64,000 nt of DNA from Chiua virens. Its lineage: Eukaryota > Basidiomycota > Agaricomycetes > Boletales > Boletaceae. The DNA is taken from positions 1,674,001 through 1,738,000 of the forward strand of contig JAHNUO010000007.1 of NCBI GenBank assembly GCA_019787685.1, written 5' to 3'. Under the pieces are notes generated by a model, which was not told where the DNA came from, searched no databases, and saw only the letters and a list, made by a program, of their open reading frames with translations. The position numbers and the translations under genes are program-made. This document shows, one piece after another, positions 8,816 through 20,300 of the stretch. Every line of letters starts with the position of its first letter. The stretch's first letter is position 1.

Positions 8816-9533
8816 TGTTACAATTTCTTTCTTTCGTCTCGCTTGTACTTCTTCACTACACTCGATACCTAGGTATCTTCGTACGTTCATCCGTACGCTG
8901 TCCTTTCCATACTTGTATCTCCGCACCGGCCTCACCCGGATGCTTACGTTCTTCCTTTCTCGTCATCATCCGATGGCATCGCATTTACTCATTCATTTCT
9001 CGTCATCATCCGATGGCTTCGCATTTGTCATTTCATCTTCGTCATCGTCCGCTGCCGTCGCATCGTACGATTCCCCTTTTGATTACTGCGCACCCTTGTT
9101 GGCCTTTTGACCCTTCCGCTCTTCCGGCCTACCTCTTTTAGTTACTTGGTCCGTGCGCAGTTATGTAGTATAAATACTTCGCCGAGATACTCCTGTACTC
9201 TAGTCTTGATCTCCGCAATACTAGCTGAGTATCTCTGCTCCACTCGCCACAGCGCCTGTGACCACTCGACCGGACTACTCTTAGTCCCTTCATCCACTAG
9301 GGCTCTTCGTAGTCAACTACCTCGACCGTCCTTCGGGTATAGATTCCCAACAGGACAACTCTCAGCAACGCCTGAGTTTTCACTCGTCTCTCTGGTAGCA
9401 TTCAGCTGACCAGAACCCTCGTTCAACTCTTCAGCGCACCACATATCAAGTGGTGGTTGTTTGAGTTATCGCAGCCACTTGATACTTGGTGTTTTTGCGG
9501 CTACGCTAGGTCCTACCCGGAACTATCGTAACA
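8816..9533 (+). repeat. 3' LTR of element B (718 bp)
   Basis: Same length and, as far as I can read, the same sequence as 1862-2579. It is followed by the TTAAC target duplication at 9534-9538. Confidence 0.96.
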
Positions 9534-11566
9534 TTAACCAAGAAATCGAGACCTATCTCCGCATGTACTGCCAAAACAATCTGGAGAAATGGGCCGATTT
9601 AATCCCTATGGCCGAATTTGCGCACAACCACCGCCCTCACTCCGTTACCGGCAAATCCCTGTTCTTCTTGATGATGGGATATGAACCCCGTCCCCTACCC
9701 ACAATCATCGCCGATACCAAACTTCCCGCTGTCAAGGAACGCCTCGACGTCCTGACGGCCGCCCGCGATGAAGCCCTCGCCGCACACGAACTCGCTCGAC
9801 AAGCCATGAAAGCCCGATCCTTCTGCAAATTCAAACCATTTGCTAAAGGAGACCAAGTGTGGCTTGAAGCTCGCAACTTGAAACGAGAACTCATCTCCCC
9901 AAAACTCGCATCTCGCCGAGAAGGACCCTTTTTTATCACGGAAGTCCTCTCTCCACTTACCTACCGACTCCGTCTTCCCAAGACCTGGAAGATCCACCCG
10001 GTCTTCCACGCCTCCCTGTTATCGCCCTATCGTGAAACAGAAACCTACGGCCCGAACTTCCCAAAACCACCACCTGACCTTATCACTGGAGAAGAAGAAT
10101 ATGAAATAGAGCGGATCTTACGCCACACACGGAATTCACAAAACCGCAAGTTCCTGATCCGATGGAAAGGATACTCCGCCGCGGATGACTCATGGGAACC
10201 AGAATCCAACTTGGGAAACGCCAAGGAAACCGTCAACGCTTATAAACGGACCCATCCCAAGGATTTCCCTTCCATCGGCACTCTATCCTCACCTCCACCC
10301 AGGCCGCCACGCTCCCCACTGCGACCCCCTCCTCTGGTCTCCGTCAAAGCGATAATGACCTACCGCTCTTGCTCTACCCCCGACTTTGAAAACGAAATCA
10401 TCCACTCCGTCCCTGTCTTCACCCCGACTGCTTCTATCCCGCATTGCCCTCTTCCACCGCCGGCAACACCCGCCTCCAATGTTTCCACCCTCTCCACCGA
10501 ATCCTCCCTCACAGACTCAACCCGACCCCCTTCTCCTGCTGTTTCAGCAGTTGCCTCCGCAGGATGGGGAGTTCCTCCTCAATGGCCTGTTCCTTCTGAG
10601 CGCCCTAGTCGCGTTCGTTCTCCTCTCCAGGCAGTAGATCTGCCTTATCATTTGCACACTATCCGTTCCTCTTCCTCGACCCCCGAGAATTTTCGCTGCA
10701 TGTGCGAACTCATCCTAGATCCCGCTATGGCCTTCCCTATCGAACACCACCTGGACCTAAACTCCCCACTCAACGCCCTCTACCTTGCTTACCTCCAATG
10801 CGAGCGCCTCACCTTTGTCCAATCCGACCTACTTGGTCGTGATCGTCATTCCCACCTCCTCTCCGTGGTAACCGGACAGATCCACAATCGCATCCGTGCT
10901 TACATCGAGCACACCCTCCATCAGATGCAGATGGGCGAGTTCTTGGAAGATCTCCACCGCTACCAAGCAGACCTCGCTCGCCACATGGCTCCCCCCTCTC
11001 GTCCTCCTTCGACTCCGTCCGCATCCTCGACCCCCTTCACCGAAGAGGAAATGCTTGCTTGTAACTGAGCCGAAGCTGAATTGATGTTTCGGACTGGTCA
11101 GGTATCCCTCCCCGACGATCACCCTCGATACCACGAAGCCTGCTTCGAATGTCGAAAACTTGGACACGTCCGCGTTGAGTGTCCCATGTATCAGTGCCCA
11201 ATTTGTCTCACCTGGGCCCCCGGTCACATCCAATCCCGCTGCCCTGGACGACCTCCTCGGGTACACGCTCGTATCCCCCTTGCCAACCGGCTTACTCCCG
11301 TGGCCGCCGGAAATACATGGAGACGCCGGTCCCCTCGCCCTGCCATCCCATCCACGTCATTCTCCTCGACGAACTCATCTTCCTTGTTCTGCCGCAACAG
11401 CCGCTCCGTACTCCCTGTACCCCCACCTCAACGAGCCAGCCGCCATGCGCGACAACGTTCTGCGTCTCCTGACCGACGCTCGGTCTCCCCTTGTGATGAC
11501 CCCATCGACGACGAGGGTTATGCCAATATCACCGGCAGTCCTGTCCGTGATGCGTTCGATTTCTAG
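9534..11566 (+). pseudogene. pol: pol of element A, right fragment (integrase C-part, chromodomain, C-terminal extension)
   Basis: This continues the integrase of element A from the TSD (NQEIETYL). It carries the chromodomain (about 10093-10250; FLIRWKGY), the Pro-rich linker, the helical block and the two C-terminal zinc knuckles, ending at 11564-11566. An in-frame TGA at 11066-11068 stands where element B has an arginine CGC codon, which fits a CGA-to-TGA change in A. The frame then reads on as CFECRKLGH and CPICLTWAPGH. Together with the stop at 499 and the frameshift near 1535, this makes A non-autonomous. Confidence 0.92.
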
Positions 11567-11608
11567 AGATGATCTTCGCTTGGTGCTTTGATCATACTCC
11601 GGGGGTAA

Positions 11609-12380
11609 TGTTACAATTTCTTTCCTTCGTTTCACTCGTACTGTTTCACTTCACTCGATACCTAGGTATCTTCGTACGTTCACCCGTACTCGTTTTCCTT
11701 TAACCTTTGTAACTCCGCACCGGCCTTACCCGGATGCTTACGTTCTTCTTTTCTTGTCATCATCCAATGGCATCGCACTTACTCATTTCCTTCTCGTCAT
11801 CATCCGATGGCATCGCACTTACTCATTTCCTTCTTGTCATCATCCGATGGCTTCGCGTTTGTCATTTCACTTTCGTCATCATCCGCTGCCTTCGCATCGT
11901 ACGATCCCCTTTTGATTACTGCGCATTCCTTTTGGCCATTTTGCCCTTCCGCTCTTCTGGCCTTCCCCTTTTAGTTACTTGGTCCGTGTGCAGTTCTCAT
12001 AGTATAAATACCTCGCAGCGATACTCTGTACTGTAGTCTTGATCTCTGCAATCTAGCTGAGTATCACTGCTCCACTCGGACCCTTCCTTGTGACCACTCG
12101 ACCAGGGACTTCTCTCGTTGTCCCTTGACCCAACACTCGGACTCTTAGTAGTCAACCCTCGAACCCTTGACCATCCCTCGGGTATAGATCCCCAACCGGA
12201 CAGCTCTCAGCAACGCCTGAGTTCTCACTTGTCTCTCTGGTAGCAATCCGCTGACCAGAATCCCCTTGTTCGACTCTTCAGCGCACCACGTATCAAGTGG
12301 TGGTTGTTTGAGTTATCGCAGCCACTTGGTACTTGGCGCTTTTGCGGCTATGCTAGGTCCTACCCGGAACTATCGTAACA
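11609..12380 (+). repeat. 3' LTR of element A (772 bp)
   Basis: It begins TGTTACAATTTC and ends CTATCGTAACA. The TATA box is at 12003-12010 and the self-primer TAGTCTTGATCT at 12034-12045. It is 54 bp longer than the LTR of B, largely through an extra U3 tandem unit (11752-11897). The next base starts Plavaka transposase sequence. The 5' LTR is outside the window, so neither age nor TSD can be read. Confidence 0.92.
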
Positions 12381-13102
12381 GGTCCGACCTGCACATGAAA
12401 GCAACGGCTCATGCGTGGTCATGCATCGCATACATGCCCCAGGTCCAATTTGTGGCACACAGTGACTACATGTCAGTTCTCCAAGCGAGGCTTTGGCATC
12501 ATTGCATGGACATTGTGTGTGGTTCCCTGAAAGGTGTCGCCGCATGAGGTGCATACATAGCTGATCTGGCTGGCCACCAACATTACTGCTTTACACCACT
12601 TGCAGGGTACATAGGCGATCTACCAGAACAGCTGATGATCGCATGTGTTGTGCAGAGCATATCCCCTGTGACCCTTGCTGCCAAGGCTCAATTCTCTGAT
12701 GCTACCCCATATCCACCTCACTCCAGGCTCCACACACTCCAACAAATCCATGAGCTTTCTCAGCGCACCCATCCATGGAAGGTTCGGGAGTTCTTAGAGG
12801 CTGCGAAGGCACTTGGCCTCAGTGGCATCCATCTCCCTTTGTGGAGGGACTGGCGCTTCGCCAACCCTGCAACTTTCCTCACTCCCGAGATTCTCCACAC
12901 TCTACACAAGTTTTTTTTTGACCACATTCTCAAGTGGTGCAAAGAGGGGTTGGGTCCAGACGAGCTAGATTCCCGCTACAAGAGTCAACATAAGCAAGTC
13001 GGTACATGGCACTTTCAAATGGTGTGTCGCACATCAAGCAGATGACTGGTCAGGAGCACCAGGACATGCAACGGACGATTGTTGCCTCTATCGCTGGACC
13101 AG
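12381..13102 (+). pseudogene. Plavaka transposase, fragment 1
   Basis: Frame 2 encodes a Plavaka-like middle region, including a TPLAGYIGDLPEQ stretch, a HPWKVREF segment and a DWRFANPATFLTPE segment. This region precedes the catalytic part in related basidiomycete transposases. It is broken by a TGA at 12545-12547 and by a one-base frame change near 13012-13020, after which KQMTGQEHQDMQ continues in another frame. The left edge is the LTR of element A and the right edge is the insertion at 13103. Confidence 0.8.
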
Positions 13103-13811
13103 TGTAGGAGTTAGATACTCCCTACAGTTATAGGATACATTTTCCTCGCTCTTCATCATGTCATATCATCTCCTGTCTCATCCACCATCAACTTTGTGCC
13201 AGCCTGGTTTCATTCCTAGCATTTACAGATCATCCGAATCCAACCCGAGTCCAATCCAAGTCAACGTGATCCAATCCGGTTCTTTCGTACGTATTCCGCT
13301 TCATCCGATTTGACTTGTTCTACTCAATTTGGCCTTCTTAAGGTCATTACTATCCTAACACCTTTCCTTTCTTTGTCATCTACAAGGTTTGACACTCCTT
13401 CTTTCCATACTCACCCTACGTCAATCCTGTACACTTACTTAGGGTCAGATTACCTTTAACAGTCCTAGGTTATGCCCAGGACTATAAAACCATGTTTCTA
13501 ACAAAAAAAAAAGGATTGTCTTTCTGTGTTCAGGAGATCTCCTGTTTACTCTCCTGTGTGTGAGTGAGCTGGATAGTTTCTCTTTTACCTCGTCCTATCG
13601 TTCCTCTGCATCTCATCTACTCGAATCAATACTCTCATCACCTCGCCTCCACCCGGATACTTTTACATCGACTGCTTTTCATTCCGGATTGTCCAGCAGC
13701 CTCTAGGACTCTTAGACAAACCTGAACCAATCATTCCTTCTAACATAACCCCCCTTGGGACGAACCTATCACCCCACCTTTCTTCTTATCACCTATTATT
13801 ACTTTTCTTCA
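13103..13811. mobile_element. 709-bp insertion in Plavaka gene, possibly a solo LTR
   Basis: This stretch interrupts the transposase between codons that are adjacent in meaning (IAGPV before, PVSLDFVHAV after). It starts TGTAGGAG, may end TTCA, and the flanks CCAG and CCGG could be a 4-bp TSD with one change. A TATAAAA-like box and an A10 run lie near 13483-13512. Another possible LTR end is CTAACA at 13745, which would leave about 65 bp of internal sequence. Class and right boundary are therefore uncertain. Confidence 0.45.
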
Positions 13812-14625
13812 CCGGTCTCACTGGATTTTGTCCACGCTGTTCGGGCCATTATTGATTTCATATACAAAGCTCAAGCCCCAACATTCACTGATTTGTCCCT
13901 CACATCCTTGGTCGATTCGCTAACAGAATTTCATTCGTACAAGCAGGCGATCATTGACGCTGGACTTTGCCGTGGTACATCTGGCCCTATCAACCACTTC
14001 AAGATCCCAAAACTTGAACTTTTCCATAATTTTGCCCGTTCAGTCCGTAATGTCGGGGCCCCCATTCAATTCACGGCAGACATCAGTGAACGCCTTCTCA
14101 TCACACATTGCAAAAATCCTTTTGAGCGCACGAGCCACCAGCGACACACGTTTACCCAGCAAATCGTTCGTCTTTTAGATCGGGAAGAGAGAATGCGTCA
14201 ATTCCACCTCTTGGCCCTCCTTTTGGAGCATGGTGCTTCACTCAACAATATCGTTGACGGGGAATTTGATGAAATGACCGATATTGATCCAACACTTGCA
14301 TGGATCTTACGTGTTTCCCCCACAGACCATGCTACTTTTTCCTTGGGCGACCGTCCTATCCGCAATCATTTCCTCAAGGGCATTGTCTCAGAAGATGCAC
14401 GTGTCACTGCTCACATTACTATCAAACCTGCCCACAAGGGTCAATCGCTGGAATGGGTCTCTCAAACGTATCAGCTCCCTGACTTCAATTCAGCGCTTAG
14501 TCTTTGCCTATTGCATCTCGGTTTTCAAACCTTCCCCCCAAATGACTTAAATGTTTGGAATGTGTTCCAGCTCCAGCTCCTTTCCAGCTTCCATGGATTC
14601 AAAATTATGCCTAGTCAACAGCTAC
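13812..14625 (+). pseudogene. Plavaka transposase, fragment 2
   Basis: The frame is open from the insertion edge (PVSLDFVHAVRAIIDFIYK...). It covers a KLELFHNFARSVRNVGAP segment and the HCKNPFERTS stretch, ending at LNVWNVFQLQL and MPSQQ. This is the conserved central and C-terminal part of Plavaka transposases. The fragment stops at the GCTAC target of the solo LTR and resumes after it with no loss of codons. No stop codon occurs inside it. Confidence 0.85.
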
Positions 14626-15228
14626 TGTTACAATCACGTTTCACATTATTCTTTCGCCTTCCTACTCAATGCTCTCATCCACTATACAAGATACACAATA
14701 TCTATTATGGCATATATTGCCTCATGCCAAGGCTATACTCAGGACCTTATCCTATTGGTTTCTTCATTATGACTCACTATGATTCATTATTAGACACATG
14801 TATTCACACATTATCTCTTATCTATGATTCCTTATGACTCATATCTATTATTAAAGCAGTGCTTATCTTATAACATGCTTATACTGCATTGTTACAGCAT
14901 TGTTTCCTCATGTCTTTATCTATGACTCACATACATGCAAATACCTCATGTTATCTCACCTTATCTACCAATCAGAACACTCATACTTATCTATGTATTC
15001 ATACTCCGATTGTAACTCCGATTGTACTTTTAGTATATAAGATGTGAATGCAGCACCAAGGGAGCTCTAACAAAGTTCACCTTTGGATATTCCCCATTGT
15101 CTCTCATAGACAGATCTCCTCTGTAGTTCTTGCCTCACTGGTTGGATTACTTGCACATAACCCTTACACTGAACCATTACAACCTCTCGCAAGTTATCTA
15201 TAATCCACCTTTGTTCTAGGTTGTTACA
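14626..15228. mobile_element. Solo LTR, 603 bp, TSD GCTAC
   Basis: It begins TGTTACAATCACG and ends GGTTGTTACA, flanked by GCTAC at 14621-14625 and 15229-15233. A TATATAAG box lies near 15035. Removing it with one TSD copy rejoins the transposase frame (MPSQQ then LQALAPSTEFPFGKCDTV). Beyond the terminal TGTTACA its sequence does not match the LTRs of A, B or C, so it represents another gypsy family. Confidence 0.88.
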
Positions 15229-15483
15229 GCTACAGGCTTTGGCTCCGTCCACGGAATTCCCATTCGGCAAATGTGACACTGTTCTCCTTTATCCGTCCTC
15301 TTGGGATGGTAAGTTGAGGATTTTGTGACTCGTTTCCACTGGCTCCTACTCAATGAGTTTGTTCTCAGAGATACCTACAGTGGCACAGGTCCATGTTATA
15401 TTTTGTTTCTCTGAGACAAAAAAGAACCCTCTTCCTGTGCCTTTGAAGGAACCTTTCCTCTATGTTCAGTTTTTTGAGGTATT
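15229..15483 (+). pseudogene. Plavaka transposase, fragment 3
   Basis: The coding continues as LQALAPSTEFPFGKCDTVLL, followed by VAQVHVIF and the PLLYV-like segment FLYVQFFEV, which is typical of the Plavaka C-terminus. It is cut at GTATT (15479-15483), the target of element C. The codons continue after the element at 23028. Confidence 0.82.
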
Positions 15484-16223
15484 TGTTACAATTTCTTTCT
15501 TTTCCTTGTTTCACTTGTACTACTTCACTTCGCTCGATACCTAGGTATCTTCGTACGTTCATCCGTACGCGTTTCGCCTTTCACCGTTACGTAACCAGCA
15601 TCAGCCTTACCTGCATGCTTACTCTTTCTTCTCTCGTCATCATCCGATGGCATCATACTTAGTCATTGTTTCTTCATCATCGTCCGTTGCCTTCACATTG
15701 TACGATTCCCCTTTTGGCCTTTGTTCTGTTCCGCTCTTCTTGGCCACCCTCTTTTGGATATTGTGCACCTCCCTTTTGGCCCTTTGCTCTTCCGCTCTTC
15801 TGGCCTACCTCTTTTAGTTACATGGTCCATGCACAATTCTCGTAGTATAAATACCCTGCAGCGATACTCCTGTACAGTAGTCTTGATCTCCGCAATTTAG
15901 CTGAGTATCTCTGCCTCCACTCGGGAACCCCCCCCTGTGACCCCTTTGATCCTTGACCCTCGACACCTACGGCCAACGCCTAGGTCCCACCTCGATTACA
16001 AGAGGAAGTCCCTTGGTCCCTCGGGTATAGATTCCCAACCGGACGCTCTCAGCAACGCCTGAGTTCTATCCTTGATTCCACTGTTGGCTATCTGCTAACA
16101 GCAGACCCTCTTGAACTCCCACAGCGCGCCACGTATCAAGTGGTGGTTGTTTGAGTTATCGCAGCCACTTGACACTTAGCACTTTTGCGGCTACGCTAGT
16201 TCCTACCCAGAGCTATCGTAACA
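15484..16223 (+). repeat. 5' LTR of element C (740 bp)
   Basis: TGTTACA...CGTAACA. It carries the same palindrome (GATACCTAGGTATC), a two-unit U3 repeat (15632-15697), the TATA box, the self-primer and the U5 hairpin with one changed pair. It differs from the 3' LTR mainly by transitions. Confidence 0.93.
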
Positions 16224-16620
16224 TAAGATCAAGACTCTCGTATACAGCCTGCCTTCATGCAGATAGCTGCCCAACATTGCTGGACGACCTCCCACCCGTC
16301 CAACCCTGAACCCTGCCTGGAATCTTCGGACTCCCCACACTCCTTCGTCCGATCTTTCCGACGACAACCCTGAACCCACGACTCCACCTTCTGAACCCCA
16401 GGAGGAAGATCTCGACATCAACGTCGAACGCCCTGAAGACGAGATCCAGCAACTAGCTGACCATCTTACCACAAACCTTGACCTCCCAGCCCTTGCCACC
16501 TTCGTGTCCCCAACAACCCCACAAAGGCCCAACCCCGGACCATCATCTATCTGGAACCCTCTGCCCTCAATCGTCCCACCTCCAGGACCATACTTGAACC
16601 CTACCACCTTGTCTAGCAAC

Positions 16621-17326
16621 ATGTCTAGCAAGGCAGTCGAGCTTCGCCTCGGAAAACCTTCCACCTATGACGGGTCCTATGACTGCGCCATCCCCTGGCT
16701 CAATGACAATCGCCTGGCTCTCCACCACCCACGTCACCAAAAATGAAGACGTTCCCTCCTTCATCTCCTCATTCCGCAACAAGGTTGCCACCGCAGGGCT
16801 CACTGGCTCTGATTCCGTCCTTATCAACTTCTTCGCGGCCGGCCTTCCCCCCTCGCTCATGAGGCGCATCCAAGGCATGGATACGGTCCCTACCACAATC
16901 GACAAGTGGTACACCCAAGCCGTGCATTTCAAAACCCAGTGGGAACACGCCGACGAGATCGCCCGTTGAAACAAGAAACCCTCCGCTGCCGTCGTCTTCC
17001 ACAACAACCCCCCTCGCAAGAAGGAGCAAGACCCTGACGCCATGGACATAGACGCCGTCCGCACTCCTCCCAAGATGACCGAAGCAGAATGAAAGTGATG
17101 CTTCAAAAAGAACCTGTGCTTTCGATGTCACCAACCTGGCCATCGAACCTCCTCCTGCCCGGTCTTCGCGACCACTACCTCGTCCACCCCCACATCAACC
17201 TCTAAAAAGGTGCGGAAGGCAGAACCCAAGCAAGAACCCGTACCCTCTCTCATTGAAGTAGAAGAGGACGACAAAGAGGACGCCATGAGCGTCAACAAGG
17301 CGACCACTCCGGTCACGGGTTTTTAA
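16621..17326 (+). pseudogene. gag: gag of element C
   Basis: It starts at the same ATG as the gag of element B (MSSKAVELRLGKP) but has lost about 215 bp after IPWLND, which joins the N-terminal part to AWLSTT out of frame. Stops at 16967-16969, 17090-17092 and 17096-17098 each stand where element B has CGA or where CGA is the obvious source. The zinc knuckle has decayed to CFRCHQPGH-like remnants. The end GGGTTTTTAA is kept. Confidence 0.88.
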
Positions 17327-20300
17327 GGAGGAAGACTGATTCGATGCCAGTATCTTCCCATTCTTGTACCCATGTACTAGTAGCTGAGCTTTCGTCCCAA
17401 TCTATGCAAATTCCGATTAGATTGAATGCTACTAGTACCTCGCAAGACGTCGACACCTGTGCTCTCATCAACTCAGGAGCCGGGATCAACTGCATCGACT
17501 GGCACTTCGTCCAGAAGAATCGATTCCCCAAAGAGCGTCTTCCGAAACCCATCCCGGTTCGGAACGTCAACGCTACCATGAACAAGAACAGTGATATCAA
17601 ATTCACCACCACCCTCCAGATTGCTCTAGGCGAAGTACTCCAGCGTGTCAAATTCCACATCATCCACTGTGGTTCGGAGAATGTTATCCTTGGACTCCCC
17701 TGGCTCAAAGCGACCAACCCCATCATCGACTGGGTCACCAAAACCATCTCGATATCCGCTCCCGAACCAGACCTTCCCCCGATTACCACCGACGAACCCC
17801 ACCACTCCGCCAAACTAGCCCATCTGCCACTGAACCGACCAGTTCGCCACCTTGACACTGACCCCATCTGGGATGGCAAACTCTATGACTACCTTGACTC
17901 TCAGCGAGGCCATCACTTCACGATCGGCTCCGTACAAAAATCTGTGAACCGCGTCATGCGCACGGGGCATCACTTTGTTCGGACCACCCAAGCCGAGAAG
18001 CTCACCAATGCCACCTCCCTTGCTGCCGCGGCCCCTAAAGCCAAGGTGACCCTCCCTCCGGAATACAAAGAATTCGAATCTGCATTCGCGAAGGAACCCT
18101 CTGACCAGATGCCCCCATCCCGGACCTGCGATCACGAGATCCACCTCAAGGACTCGTTCCAACCCAAGGTCGGGAAAGTCTACCCCTTGTCTCCCGATGA
18201 ATGGAAAGCCACCAACGACTTCATCGATGAACATCTCGCAAATGGTAAGATTAGACCGTCTAACTCTCCACAGGCCTCCCCTTTCTTCTTCATCAAAAAG
18301 AAAGATGGCAAGCTCCGACCCTGCCAAGATTACCGTTACGTGAACAAACACACCGTCCGTGACACATACCCTCTACCCCTGATCTCCAACCTTGTCAATA
18401 AACTCAAAGACGCTAAACTATTCACCAAGTTTGACGTCCGATGGGGATACAATAACGTCCGAATCAAGGACAGACACCAATGGAAAGCTGCCTTTATCAC
18501 CCACCGTGGCCTCTTTGAACCCACGGTCATGTTCTTCGGACTGACTAACTCCCCCGCCACCTTCCAGCGATTCATGAATGACTCCTTCTGTGACATGATT
18601 GCCGAAGGATGGCTCGTCATCTATATGGACGACCTCTTGATCTTCTCTGGGACTGAGGCGGAACACACCAAACGCACCAAACGCGTCCTTGCCCGCATGA
18701 AGGAACTCGACCTTCACCTCAAACTCGAGAAATGCCACTTCGCCACCACTGAAGTGGAATACCTCGGAATGATCGCCCACCCCGGTGAACTCGCCATGGA
18801 CCCCGTTAAGGTCACTGGCATCACAGACTGGCCTACCCCTAACAAACTAAAGGACGTCCATTCCTTCATGGGTTTCACCAACTTCTACCGTCGGTTTATC
18901 CCTGATTACTCCACCATTGCTCGTCCCCTCGTCGATCTCACCAAGAAAGACGCCCCTTGGACGTGGGGACCCTCCCAAATCGACGCCTTTGAACGCCTCA
19001 AGAAGGCCTTCACCACTGATCCCATACTCCGGTTTCCGGACTCCTCTCGACCCTTCACCATCACTATGGATGCTTCCAAATTCGCAACTGGCGGTGTCCT
19101 CCTCCAGACCGACGTCAACGGCGACTGGAAACCCTGCTCGTACCTCTCGCAGTCCTTCAACGCTGCAGAACGAAACTACGATATCTATGACCGAGAGCTC
19201 CTCACTGTCATAAGATCCCTCAAGGCTTGGCGCCACCACCTCCATGGCAGCACCCATCCTGTCACGGTCTTCTCTGACCACAAGAACCTGACGTACTTCC
19301 GTCAGCCCCAAAACTTGAACTGCCGACAGGCTTGTTGGCTCCTTGACCTCGCCGACTTCGACCTCACCTTCTCCCATGTCCCGGGGAAACTCCTCGACGG
19401 TCCAGACGCGCTCTCCCGCCACCCTGACCATATCACCTCGGACGCTGACAACGAAAATGTCACTCTCCTCCCCGACGATGTTTTCGTCAACCTTGTCACC
19501 CTCGACCTCCAAGCGCTCATCGCCAAATCCTCAGTCAATGACCCTCTTGTCCTCGACACCCTGAATGCCATGGATGGCGGTCTTCCCTCCTCCTTCCGCG
19601 CTCACCTCTCAGACTGGAAATATGACGCCGGCGTCCTGACCTACCAGGGCCGAGTCTATGTTCCGCCCGACTTGAACCTCCGGCAACAGATCGTTGCCCG
19701 GCACCACGATTCCCATTCCGCCGGCCATCCTGGCTTCTTGAAAACCAGCCAGCTCGTCACTGCCGAATTTTGGTGGCCGGGCCTCGCTTCCTTTGTCCAC
19801 TCCTACGTCTCGGGCTGTGCCACCTGCCAGCAGCAGAAGGTCAACACCCATCTGTCCTCTCCACCTCTCTCCCCAATCCCCTCCACATGCCCCTTCCAGA
19901 ACGTTTCCGTGGATCTCATCACGGATTTGCCCATGACCACGGAGGGCTACAATTCCCTTATGGTCGTGGTCGACCACGGCCTTACGAAGGGGGTAATTCT
20001 TTGCCCCACCGTGAAAACCGCCGACTCTGCGGGTATAGCCTGCCTTTTTTTCCACAAGGTATACACATGTTTTGGTCTTTACGACAAGATCATCTCCGAT
20101 CATGGTCCGCAATTCGCCTCCGCTTTTGCCAAGGAACTCGCCCGACTGATCGGCTACAAGCTCTCCCTCTCGACCGCCTACCACCCCCAATCAGACGGCG
20201 AGATGGAACAAGTCAACCAAGAAGTCAAAACCTATCTGCACATGTATTGCCAGAACAACCCTACGTCCTGGGCCGATCTGCTCCCTATGGCCGAATTTGC

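Larger units (their letters stand above)
1862..9533 (+). mobile_element. Complete Ty3/gypsy chromovirus, element B (7,672 bp)
   Basis: Element B is structurally complete: 718-bp LTRs (1862-2579 and 8816-9533) beginning TGTTACA and ending CGTAACA, a PBS-like site, gag, a -1-shifted pol, a G-run before the right LTR and a 5-bp TSD. By eye the two LTRs are identical over their full length, which implies very recent insertion. Both main reading frames are open. The integrase carries a chromodomain, placing it among chromoviruses (the Tf1/sushi/MarY1 side of Ty3/gypsy). It is nested in the related element A. Confidence 0.96.
1..12380 (+). mobile_element. Ty3/gypsy chromovirus, element A (decayed; 5' part outside window; split by element B)
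   Basis: This is the 3' part of an LTR retrotransposon. The window opens inside its reverse transcriptase, runs to the integrase core at 1861, and resumes at 9534 after element B. It ends with a 772-bp 3' LTR at 11609-12380. Removing B rejoins the integrase reading frame across one copy of TTAAC, so B landed in a pre-existing A. The 3' end of A abuts Plavaka transposase sequence at 12381, so A inserted into that transposon. Its LTR and coding sequence are close to B but distinct: the LTR is 772 bp against 718 bp. The 5' LTR and the left target duplication are not visible. Confidence 0.93.
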
